Positions 22,255 through 32,273 of a stretch of DNA of 64,000 bases are shown piece by piece (positions within the stretch are counted from its first letter, which is position 1; every line of letters begins with the position of its first letter). Origin of the DNA: Botryosphaeria dothidea (taxonomy: Eukaryota > Ascomycota > Dothideomycetes > Botryosphaeriales > Botryosphaeriaceae); NCBI GenBank assembly GCA_011503125.2, contig WWBZ02000062.1, positions 3,162,001-3,226,000 on the forward strand, written 5' to 3'. The position numbers and the translations under genes were made by a program. The notes beneath the pieces are model-generated. The model did no database searches and was not told the origin of the DNA. It was given only the letters and a program-made list of their open reading frames with translations.

Positions 22255-23889
22255 ATGTGAAGATGGAAAGCGCGGGAATAAGCCAAGATGGTTTCTCTTG
22301 AACGATATGTCCCATTTTGGTCATGTCCATTTTTGGGTAACCAGTGATTATCCATCATCTCATAATTTGACAGAAAGTCAAGTGTTCTAAGCTGACATTG
22401 ATATCGGAGCATGCTACCGTACTCGATTGGGTTTCAGAAGAAATCTACGACTCTCATAGCTACCCGATTGGCCTGAGATCGTAATATTAACCACTCAGAT
22501 AAGTCTGACCGGGAGAAGACGGCGGTATGCTTCTCAGCAATCCCGGTCGGTAGAGTTTCATTGGCAAGCGAAAGACCATCGGGTAGGGTTGAAGCCGGCA
22601 TCCGGACGATGAAAAGGCGATTGGCGAGGTCCAATTCTTCAGAAGGCCGGGCCTGCGGTGAGCATCACAACCAGCTTAGATCAGATCTGACCGGAACAAG
22701 CGGGCGAGGTGCTAATCGGCCAAGCTCGATGGCGCCGATGGGAGAGATTTCATGGCAGGCGGGGTTGGCTTCAACGGGATGACGGTGGGTTCGCTCTGGA
22801 CTCCGAGCTCCTCTGAGGGTGTGGAGGATCTGCGGACGAGGCGGGCCCCACTAGATCGGGAGTGGTAAAACTTCCAAAGTTAAATGACTCCGCAACTGAG
22901 CACGCCTGAGAATCGACTGTGCGTCCTCCTCAGCTGTCAAGACTTTGCCGGATATCAGATCGGCTTCTGTTGGGTTCTTGAGGGTGCAAGAGTGAGGTTG
23001 ATGATGTCGGGCTTTCATTTCGACCCCTTTTCGCGGCAGCCAATGAGGTCATGGCTGCATTCCTCCCCCCCTGCAGCCGCCCGTCGCTCAAGCAGCCACC
23101 ACACCTCGCGCCGTTTCACCTTCAGGAAAACGCTCTCCTTGCCTTTTGTGGCTCCTGCATGAAGAGTCAGCTGCTGCCGGTACCAAGCTGCACGGGTGTT
23201 GTTGTTGAAGCCGCTCTCAAACGATAGACAAAGATGCCGGACGCGGCCGCCCTTCTCTTCGGCGCATCTGGGACAATGCATCAAGCAGAGCCTCTGCCAG
23301 GCGGCTCGTTGCCGCAGGTGTGTTGAGGATGTTCGCATGGGATGATCTGCCCTACAGGCGCCGCCCCTTCGCTGGAGACTAGCCACAGAAGGGAATGTAG
23401 ACGAGCGGCGGCTAAGGTCTGAAACGTCCTTCCATCATACCTTGTACTACCAACGCGAAGGCGCGTCGCAACCACAGCCTGTCGCGCCCCAGCTAGTGAT
23501 TGCGATCTGCGATGTGCTCTCACCACCTTCCCCACGCGCTCAATGGCTTCGATTTCGCCCATGGCGCTGCAACCTTGGCGCCGCCGCTGTCGCGACCGCG
23601 AGTCGTGGCTGCCACAAAGGGCAACCGCATTCCCCAGAAATAGCCCACGACCACCGCGACGTCATTTCCTGTGCGCCTCGATGCAACCACCCGCCGCTCG
23701 CTTTTGTTTGGGCGTCTCGTGCCTCGCCAAAGCCGGCTTCCATCTTCTCATGTTTGCTCAAGCCCACCGCAACCCAACCACCACCGCCCAACTACATCCT
23801 CTTCGTTACTGCTCAGGCCGGTCTTGGGCGCTCCTCACTCTTTTTGTCCACACTCTTTCGATTGTCCACATGTCGTGACATCCTCACCC
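22255..23889. other. Divergent intergenic region, possible gene relic
   Basis: This separates the hydrolase gene (-) and the Cys-rich membrane protein gene (+), and should contain both promoters. On the minus strand, 22680-22434 holds a coding-like frame (includes ANRLFIVRMPASTLPDGLS and SEWLILRSQANRVAMRVV) that begins without an ATG and looks like a remnant of a lost gene. The part from 23000 to 23890 is GC-rich without a credible gene. Confidence 0.4.
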
Positions 23890-25621
23890 ATGTGCGCCGT
23901 CTTACACCTTCTCACGGCCACCTTGCTCGGCCTGGCCAGCCTCCCGGGAGGCTTAGCACGCGCAACCAACACCTGCTACTATCCCGACGGCTCCATCAGC
24001 AATAAAGACCAGTCATGCGATGCATCCAAGGCCGACGCCCCATGCTGTCCCCAAGGCTGGGAGTGCCTCGACGGTGGCTTCTGCTACCTGGACTACGCCA
24101 AGTACATCTCCAGATACACCTGCACCGACCAGTCATGGGATTCCCCGGCCTGCCCTAATTATTGCTTGGATGGTACGTGCAACCCACGCCTGCATATCTC
24201 ACCTGCCATGGCAAACAAATCTCGGGCACAGCCTTCGAACGTTGGCTAATTTGAGATAGGTGCCCCGAACGGAACTGATACCGGAAATGTTGCCTTGCTG
24301 AATTGTGGTGGTGACAAATATTGCTGCAATGGGGACAGAAGCGGGTAAGCTTACCTTGCGCTACGTGTTTATATAGGAACACCCGCTGATCGAGAGCAGA
24401 AATTGTTGCAAGGACAAAGCGGTGTCTTACTTCACCATGTCAACCGGTATGACTGAACTGCCGTCACCAGAATCCTCCGTAGAAGGTTCAATTCCAACTG
24501 AATCGCTCCCTATTGCCACCGCTCTTACACTAGCAGAGGCCACAGAAAGCCCAATAATTGACCCACCGCCTTCAACCACAGCATCTCCAGCGTTAGAAAC
24601 GGACCATAGTACCACAGTCGACATACCAATCCTTCCGTCCACTGCACCCCCTTCGACATCAACCTCAGTGACCGCAAAACCTCCCCCAAGCATCTTCACC
24701 TCGATAATCTCGAACTCCAACAATGGCGCTCCTTCCACCGTATATCTCACAATGACCGCCACGCCGACGGCCACATCTTCGGCGAACGATGACTCCTCTT
24801 CATCATCCAAGGGCGTGATAGTCGGCTGTGCCGTTGGGGTGCCTCTCTCCGCCGCCCTGCTCGGTCTTCTCGTCTTTCTTCTTTTCCGGCGCCACCGTCG
24901 CCGCAGCCACAAGGACCCCGGAAACTGCAACGACCTCCTCCCTCCCATCCCTGAGGACCACGAGAAGACCCCACGCGTCTCCGAACTAGACGGCTTCCCC
25001 CGCGCAGCTGGCGGCAGCATCGCGCCGCCCGCCCACCGCACCAGCAATGTGTCAGAATACTACTCATCCAAAGGCAGCCCCGCCGTTGGTGGTGTAGGCG
25101 CAGGAGGAAGCAGACGCCGCGCACACGGCCACGCTCACACTGCCAGCGAGGCCGACGGCACGCCCATCATGGCCAGAGAGAAGCCCCCGGTCGAGCTGGA
25201 GTCACGGCGCAGCGCGCGCATCCCGGTAGAACTGGAAGCCACGGAGGTGGGTACGGGCGGTGGGTTCTTGAGAGGACCGTCGGCCACGATGATGAAGATA
25301 GGCGGTGCTGACCGCCCTGAGAGCAGCCAGGCGAGCAGTAGCCCCGATCCGGGGATGGGGTACGTGGTCGGCGGTGTAGGTGGGGGGTTAAGGATCGTGA
25401 ATGCGGTAGAAGGGGAGTTGGATAGCGAGGTGGAGGATCAGAGGGATGGAGAGGCTTCTCAGAGGAACACACTGTCGTCGGCGGACAGTCCGTCGCCGCC
25501 GGTTTATCAGAGTCCGAGGAGTTGGAGGCAGCAGGGGAGAGGAGGTGGCATGCGGGCTGATCATCTGGATGGAATTGGTAGCCCGGTGAGTCCGCTGCAG
25601 GGTCATGGATGGGGGAGGTAG
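23890..25621 (+). CDS. Cys-rich single-pass membrane protein (wall-sensor-like)
   Basis: Three exons, 23890-24172, 24260-24344 and 24400-25621, give 529 aa. A signal peptide (LLTATLLGLASLPGGLARA) leads into an ectodomain with 14 cysteines, including CC pairs (APCCPQGWEC, DKYCCNG, GNCCKDK). A Ser/Thr/Pro-rich stalk follows, then one transmembrane helix near residues 250-275 (VIVGCAVGVPLSAALLGLLV) with a basic stop-transfer RRHRRRSHK and a long disordered cytoplasmic tail. The plan resembles fungal Mid2/Wsc-type stress sensors, but the Cys spacing is not the WSC domain as I know it. Similar orphan proteins are common in Pezizomycotina. The role is unknown; surface sensing or adhesion is inference. 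The paired cysteines continue cleanly across both introns, which supports the splice model. Confidence 0.85.
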
Positions 25622-26256
25622 TCCGTTCTGTTGATGGGCGGATGTTTTGTCTTTCTTTTTCTGCAGCAGTCGACTGCTTTCCTTCGACGACTTTTTCCTC
25701 ATACCCGACCCTCACTTTTCCTTCTCTTAGTTCATGCATAGCATTTGCGGGGCCCATTTTCGATTTTCTGTCTCTCTGTGAGCAGTCTTCAGCATAGCGT
25801 TCGAGGTTCTTTTCTGCATCCCTTCCTGGTGGTAGTATATGGCGGTTAGCTGATTGGAGGCGAGGGATGACTCCCTCTGATTGGATGTAGTGAATAAAGA
25901 GAGGGTGGGTGTCATCTGACCCTCTTTTTTTAGGTTGTGTCTTGTTCAAGTACGGAGTTGTGGGTGGCGGAGTATTAGGCGTAGTTTGGAGTTTATTCAG
26001 AGGGAAAGGTGACAAGACAGGATGAAGTGGATTGGAGATTCAATGCTGTATGGTCGATTCTCTCGAGATACATTTATGTGCCTCTTGCGCGAACCCACCG
26101 GATGGGCAGCGTCACTCCTCACGTATAAGACTAAATGCTGAAATTACTCTTCGTGAGTCTGTACATATCTGATCAATTATCAAATTGCATCCATGATCGA
26201 TGTCCTGGATCTCGAAGCAATCATTTTTCCGGGAGCAAACGCTTACGTTCACCACG
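25622..26256. other. Convergent intergenic region
   Basis: This lies between the 3' end of the membrane protein gene (+) and the 3' end of HTD2 (-). It is probably 3' UTR sequence of both. An open minus frame continuing from 25167 to 26015 is antisense to the membrane protein and not credible. Confidence 0.45.
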
Positions 26257-27481
26257 TCACGTAGTTGTCGTATACGCCGTCCCCTTCACCGCCAACCCTC
26301 CCTCCGGCGTCTCAACCCACAGCTCGTACTTGCCCTCGCCCTCGCCCCTCCCCTTGCCGGCATTGCCGTTGCCGTTGTCGGGGCTCTTCCGCCCGCAGAG
26401 CTTGACGGGCTCGTCGCAGTACAGCGGGGCGAGGTTGCGGTACTCGATCTCGGCGATCCTGCTTTTCGCCGGGAGGTTGTTCTGGAGCAGCAGCGTCATG
26501 AGGGTGAAGGAGAGCGGGCCGTGGAAGAGGAGGTTGCGGTGTCCTTCGACGGTGCGGCAGTACAGCAGGTCGAGGTGGATGGCGTGCGCGTTGAAGGTGA
26601 GGGCGCTGTAGCGGAAGAGCAGGGAGGGCGTGGGCGTGAGGGTGTGGGTGAAGTCGGGGGCGTTTTGCGCTGTTGAGCCCGTCAGCAATCCCATCCCACC
26701 CCATCACACCCCCCAAGAAGGCAGGAGAAAAACGAAACATACGAAACAGCATCTTCCCCCTCGCCCGCTCCACCTCCGCGCCCGCCTCCTCCGCCGTCCT
26801 CCCCCGCATGAACACGATGTTCCGCCGCTCGATCAACTCCGCGCCGCCCCAGTCCGCCTCCGCCTCCGCCCACAGCCGCGCCCGCACCGCTTCCTCGCCC
26901 TCGTCGCCGCCCACAGCCGTCCGCCCCACCCGCCGCTCGATCCCGACGAACACCTTCTCCTCCCCGGCCCGCCCCTTCACCGCCACGTCCCGTATGCCCT
27001 CCACGCACACCCACCGCGCCCCGTCCAGCACCGGGCCGCCCTCGCCCCGCGCAAACTTGACGTACCCGCCCGCCCACATGCGCCGCACGAACGGCGCCCC
27101 CGGGCTCTGCAGCGGGTCGGTGCCGTCGTGCAGCAGCCTGTCGGCGGGGATGACGGGGTTGAAGTAGACGAGGTGGTGGGCGGGCGGGAGCGGCAGGGCG
27201 GCGGACGGCTGCGGCAGGGCGGGCGCGCCGCCGACGGCGTTGGCGGGGAGCGCGGTCGTGGCGCTCGAGGCGGTCCAGGAGGGGGGCAGGAAGGCGGAGA
27301 GCGTGATGCCGAGGGCGTGGGACTGCGAGGGCGTCAGGTCGCTGTAGATGGGCGGCAGGCGGCGCGTGGGCAGGGAGTGGGCGAGGTGCGCGTGCGTGGA
27401 GGATTGGCGGCGCGAGAGGGCGAGGGTGCGCGTGCTGGTGAGCGGGCGGGGCAGGAGCTTCGTCGTGGTGGTGGTGGGCAT
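26257..27481 (-). CDS. HTD2: Mitochondrial 3-hydroxyacyl-thioester dehydratase
   Basis: This enzyme dehydrates 3-hydroxyacyl-ACP in mitochondrial type II fatty acid synthesis, the pathway that supplies octanoyl chains for lipoate. Two exons, 27481-26743 and 26669-26257, give 383 aa. The N-terminus is rich in Ser, Thr, Arg and Leu with few acidic residues (TKLLPRPLTSTRTLALSRR), fitting a mitochondrial targeting sequence. The C-terminal hot-dog domain contains RYSALTFNAHAIHLDLLYC and HRNLLFHGPLSFTLMTLL, the typical HTD2 dehydratase region with the His-Gly-Pro turn. The join across the 73-nt intron (KMLF/PQNAPDF) keeps frame. PHA2 follows on the same strand upstream, with a 418-bp gap. GC content is very high in exon 1, producing long frames on the other strand. 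Confidence 0.9.
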
Positions 27482-27899
27482 CGTGTTGCCTTTTTTGTTT
27501 TTCGCGGGGATCTTTTTGCGGCGAGCTTTGTGTTTGAGATTAATTCATGCCTCATGGGAGTCAATTGGGTGCAAGCTGGATGGGGGAGGGCGCAATGGGT
27601 GTATATATAATCTGAGGGCTGCGACGGCGTGGAGCATGGCGTAGTTGGTCGTGCCTCGGACGGCGTCCTGCGATTTTGCGGGGAAAGCAAAAAGTGGCCG
27701 GTCGGGGAAAGGCGAAGGACGCCGTTCAAGCTTATTTCCGCCTTATGGCCGGCAGTGCTCCTGTTCCCGATTGGGGTATTCCGATTGCGCATGCTCTTCC
27801 TATCCGTTTTGGAAGACCGCGCCTACAGATGTGCTATTTCGAGGGAAAAGAGCATGACTTTGCGTCCGCTCCTCTTGCTCGACCTTTCCCCCCACCCCA
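27482..27899. other. HTD2 upstream region with TATA-like element
   Basis: Lies between HTD2 and PHA2, both on minus. It should contain the HTD2 promoter and PHA2 3' UTR. At 27601-27610 the minus strand reads TTATATATAC, about 120 bp upstream of the HTD2 ATG, and may be the TATA box. I see no gene. Confidence 0.45.
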
Positions 27900-29146
27900 T
27901 CATGTAGCCAGCTTGCTCTCCCAGCTCCCCAACCACCGCCAACTCCTCGCAACACTCCCCAAATCCCTCAACGCCGCATTCACCGCGCCCTCCTTGCCCG
28001 CCAACCGCCGGCCGCGGAACTCAACAAAGAAGATGTAGTTCCACTTCTCCACGCCGCTCGGCCGCGTATTGATGCTCGTCAAATTGAGCTTATACGGCTT
28101 AAACACGGCCAGCGAATCGGCCAGCGCGCCGGGGTCGTTATGATCCACCGTGAAGCTCACCAAACTCTTCCACGCCTCCATCTCCCCATCGCCACCGGCC
28201 CCTTCCGCCCACCCCTTCGGCCTGAACCCCTCCCCGGCGCCCTCCTCTGCCTCCTCCCCCTCCCGCCTCCTCAGCACGAAGAAGCGCGTCGTGTTGTCGT
28301 CGCGGTCGTTGATCCCCTTGGCCAGGAAATCGAGCCCCTGCAGCTTCGCCGCCGTCGCGCTGCTGACGGCCGCGCTCGCCCCGGACGCGTCCCGGGCCGC
28401 CTCCTCGGCCGCCCGCGACGTCGAGCTGCAGTCCTGCCGCTCGACGCCGCGCAGGTACGCGTTGAGGAACCCCCGGCACTGGCCCCACGCCTGGGGGTGC
28501 GAGTACAGCTTGCGCACGCGCGACAGGTCCGCGAGGGGCCTGGCGCGCGGCTTGGTCGGGTCGGGCGCGTCGCGGGTCGGGGTGGCGGCGCCGGAGGAGG
28601 CGTTGGTGGGCGGCGAGGGCGGGGCGAAGCCGAGCAGGCAGTGCTCGATGCGCACGTAGGCCTCGCCGCAGATGAGGATGTGCGGGTAGCGGTCCTTGAG
28701 GTCGGCGAAGAGGTCGAGCGTGAAGACGACGGCGCCGTTGGACGAGTTCTCGATGGGCACGACGCCATAGTCGGCGGCGCCGGCTTGGACGGCCGAGAAG
28801 ACGTCTTCGATGTTGACGACAGGCTCGAAGGCGTAGACGGACTCGTCGAAAGTGTCGAGGGCTGCCTGGGCCGGGTTAGTTGAGTGTGTGGTTTTTCTTC
28901 TTCGTTGCGTTGGCTGTGCCGAATGGAGTATGCAGGAAGCTGTATATCAAGACGAGATGAAAATTGTTGAAGCGAGAGGTGCCAGAACGAAAGCTCGAGC
29001 ATGAAGTTTAGGAGAGAAAACGGCGATTGACGGCGACAGGAAAATGTTGAGATCATCGTAAGTTCGACAGTAAAGAAATGTTGGTTTACCTGATGGGTAT
29101 AAGAAGCCCTCGGGCCCAAGAATGCGACCGTCTCTTTCTCAGCCAT
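27900..29146 (-). CDS. PHA2: Prephenate dehydratase
   Basis: The enzyme converts prephenate to phenylpyruvate in phenylalanine synthesis. Exon 1 (29146-29090) encodes MAEKETVAFLGPRASYTHQ, the conserved PDT start. A 224-nt intron, unusually long for this window, precedes exon 2 (28865-27900). The total is 340 aa. The PDT domain carries GVVPIENSSNGAV and, near its end, the catalytic motif region DNTTRFFVL. A C-terminal ACT regulatory domain follows (FTVDHNDPGALADSLAVF, then LTSINTRPS, a variant of the ESRP phenylalanine-binding motif). Allosteric inhibition by phenylalanine is expected from the family. Loops in the middle (Ala/Pro/Ser-rich, about residues 120-150 and 190-215) are longer than in the yeast enzyme. 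Confidence 0.93.
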
Positions 29147-29919
29147 GTTGGCGGCTTTCTAAGGCGATCGGAGATGAATAATGGCACGAGGCGGTGGGGA
29201 AGAGACAGGCAGAAGCCGAAGATATGGATTTACAGCAGCGCGCCCTTTGGGCTCGGCATATTCTACACGGCTTGACGCTTTGATGATCTCCGCGTCGCCA
29301 AAATTCTGACGGCAAACCCGCGCGCTAGCGAGTCGCCGCTTCATGAGTGGCCGAGCTGGACGGCAACACTTGCTTATGGGTCACTCAGCACCGACGCGCG
29401 TACAGTAGGTCGCAAGCACGAATTGATTGCTACCTAGTGTCCGTCCCGCAGGACGTTGCTAACAACAATCTGAAATCATAATGCAAATGCACGAAAGATC
29501 CCCGTATCGGCCTTTCAAAAGAGCGTTTCTCCGACCTACTCGCCTCTGCCTCGTCTCGGATGGTTGGCATGCGACTCTGCGCGCTTCCTCGCCTCCAAGT
29601 CGAGTCGTCGATGATACGAGCTTGTCCCAGCGAGCTGATCAGCCCAGATCACGTACATCTGGCTCTTCCTCCCTGCCATCTGAGAAACCGTCAATCTGAG
29701 CTCTGGGGCGGAGCCGCCACGGGGTAACTTGCCGTTGATCTTCCTGCGGCTCGTTTTAGACTCCCTTTACAACCTGGAGCGGCAAACCGGGACGCCGAAG
29801 TGGCCGTCTTCCCGGGGCTCCTGAGCGTCGACCTGACGCTCGAAGCGAGGAGCCGTCAGAGTGCCGGGAGTAGCGATCTCTGGACTTGCTGCCTCGCTCT
29901 GTGCGAGGGTGCAAAACCG
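29147..29919. other. Intergenic between PHA2 and eRF1
   Basis: Both neighbours are on minus. The region should hold the PHA2 promoter and the eRF1 3' UTR. Frames at 29481-29699 and similar are short and unsupported. I see no RNA gene or repeat. Confidence 0.45.
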
Positions 29920-31393
29920 TCAATCTGGAGATAGTGTCAGCGAACGCAGCCCGAAAAGTTTAAATCGTCAGTCCTTACCGTCGTAGAACTCATCGTCGTC
30001 ACTGTATTCAGCAAGCTGCTCAAAATTGACCTTGTAGCGGAGAATGGCGCCAATCCCACCGAAGCCCTTGACGAACTGGTTACCCTCGCTGGAACGGTCC
30101 GAGACGAATTCCAGAGTGGCGCCGAAGTCGCGGTACCTCTCGGCCAGCCACTCGAGGAAGGGCATCTGGTCGACGATCTCCATCTCCTGGCCGGTGCTCT
30201 TGTCCATGAAAAGGCTGCGGTCGTCCTCCTGATTCTTGTTGGTGTGGAGAATAATCTCGCTGCCTTCCGAATCCTTCAAGGCCCAGCGCGTAACCTCCAA
30301 GTTCTCGTAGACAATAAGGATCTCGGCAGCACCGAGCTCCAGGGCCTTGAGCGTGTCCTCGATACCGTAGCAGACCTTGCCGCTGTCTTGGCTGATCTCG
30401 TCGAAGTACCTGTTGATCAACTTCTTCTCCTGGATGAACTTGACGTTGCTAAGAGTCTCAGAGGCAAGCTCAATGGCCTGGTTGAAGCCGTTCTCGCCAC
30501 CGTACGAAACATCAACAACCTTGATAACCTTGGCCTGCAGACGCTGATCGAACAGGTCGGACTGGTTCAGGTCGTTCTTGAAGTCAGCGGAACCGGCGAG
30601 GATCAGGCCAGCGACGTTGACCTTGTCGTTGGTGATGAAGTTCTGGACAGCCAACTCGGCAACCTTGCGGACGTAGTTGTGGCGCTTCTCCTCACGCAAA
30701 CGGGCGAAACGCAGGGCGGACTGACCACCACGGCCGTGCTTCTTGGGCAGATCGACGGAGAACTTGTGGACAACCTCACGCGTGTTGCCGCTAAGGGTGC
30801 CGAAGAGCGCGCCGTTGCCGTCCATGATAATGAAGCCGAACTTCTGATCCGACTCCAGCAGCTCGCTGAGGGCCTCGGTGTGGAATTTGTTGTCGCAAAG
30901 GTACAGCGAGGTGTTGATGGGCTTGAACGGCTCGAAGTCGATGTTGATCTTGCGCTCCTTGCCTTCCTGGGTGATGATTTCACCACAGTAGATGACCAAG
31001 CCATTGGGCGGGACCTTCGAGTATAACTTCAGGCGCTGTTGGGTCGAGGTAATGGCGGACAGGACAGAGAGACGGTTGACGCGAGACTTGATGTTGGAGG
31101 CAGTGCCCTGGTGGGGTGGTTAGCTGGGGCGCGCTGGGAGTTGATGGCGCGTCTGGTCGAGGCTCACGAATTCTTCAGCCAACATCTTCGCGGCGCGCGA
31201 GACCTGGTCCTTGGGGGCTGCAAGTGGGAGGGTCAGCACTCGGCTGGGCAAGGCGCGGGGCAGGGTGCGTACGGATGATGAGCGAGATCATGCTGGTGCC
31301 GTTGCCACGGGCGGCCTCGAGGCGCTTGATGAGCTTCTTGACCTTCCATATCTCGATGTTCTTCTCGGCGTCGTTCGCCTGAGGGGCACTCAT
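29920..31393 (-). CDS. SUP45: Eukaryotic peptide chain release factor eRF1
   Basis: eRF1 recognises all three stop codons and triggers peptide release on the ribosome. Exons are 31393-31273, 31217-31168, 31107-29979 and, as I infer, 29924-29920, giving 434 aa. The N domain carries NIKS (residues 62-65) and YLCDNKF for stop-codon reading. The M domain has the GGQ peptide-release motif in [17 protein letters not shown]. The C domain binds eRF3. The third exon would also read on into a stop at 29968 with a G-K-D end, but a consensus donor at 29978 (GTAAGG), a CTGAC branch-like site and a CAG acceptor at 29925 give a final exon of 5 nt (AT plus TGA) and the acidic end DDDEFYDD. A 260-codon opposite-strand frame here is a shadow. 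Confidence 0.96.
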
Positions 31394-32273
31394 GATGGCG
31401 ACGTGGAGTGGCGGGACGTGCCAAGTGTTGTGAGGGGTCGGAGTCGAGTTTTGCAGTCGCCCGTGGAGGCTGGCGGGGGCTGGCTTAAGTACGTCAGGCC
31501 CAGAGCTGGACGCCGCAGGCAGGCAGCGACGGGAAAGGCGGTGGACGCGGTCGGGCTTGAGGTGGAGGGTGAGCGCGAGAACAGAGTGACAATAATGGGC
31601 TACGTGCGGCAGATGTTTTGCGCACAGTCAATTTTCCGGGGGCGGCGGCGGCTGCGCTCGCTTGCCCAGCAGCGTCATGCCAGCCCAAGCCGGGTGCAGG
31701 GTGGGCTGCAAATGACGATGCATGCTCTGTTTGATTTTTTTAACCGCGCCCCCTGCTCCCCGCCGCCCGCCCGCCAGATGCTTGCTTGCCACCGGTGGTG
31801 AATCAAGCGGCGCCGCCCAAGGGGCACTGCGCGACTCGTACGCCGCATCTGCACTTATCTAGCGTGCGGGCTCGTGATGATGTTGGTGCAGTGGTCACGC
31901 TCCGGCATGAAGCCTGCAGCAGCGCGCCATCTCCACCCACCGCAAGAACTTCGTTGCTCTTCTATCGTCCCGGCGCAGCGCCATAAAGGGCCCGCGAGCC
32001 GCCTGCCTGCTCCGCAGTCGAAGCCTCTCTTGTGCCGCAATTACTACATCAAATTTGCTTGATAAAGTCGCGACCCCAGCCTGTCTAGATAAAGCGCTAC
32101 CGGCGCCCGAGTCTAGCCGTGGCCCAAGGCCCGTCGCGCGCGAGACCCTGATTGTTTTCCCTGCTTTTTAAAAGCAAGCCGCTGCCCTGGGTTGCGTGTC
32201 CAGCAGCTCTTCAGCCTTTCAAAATCTTCCGTGACCTGAGGGTGTGCCGGAGGAGCAGTTTTGCCAAACCACC
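31394..32273. other. Divergent intergenic region, eRF1 and AVT1-like
   Basis: Both flanking genes start here and point outward (eRF1 minus, transporter plus), so the 880 bp should hold both promoters. The sequence is GC-rich near the eRF1 end. Open frames at 31211-31801 and 31786-32062 lack domains. I see no defined regulatory motif that I would name. Confidence 0.5.

Noticed and set aside
28140..28883. 247-codon plus frame opposite PHA2
   Set aside because: Antisense to the conserved prephenate dehydratase exon and low in complexity.
30244..31026. 260-codon plus-strand frame opposite eRF1
   Set aside because: It lies exactly antisense to the conserved eRF1 exon; its Leu/Val/Asp-rich sequence is the usual product of reading a GC-biased coding strand backwards.
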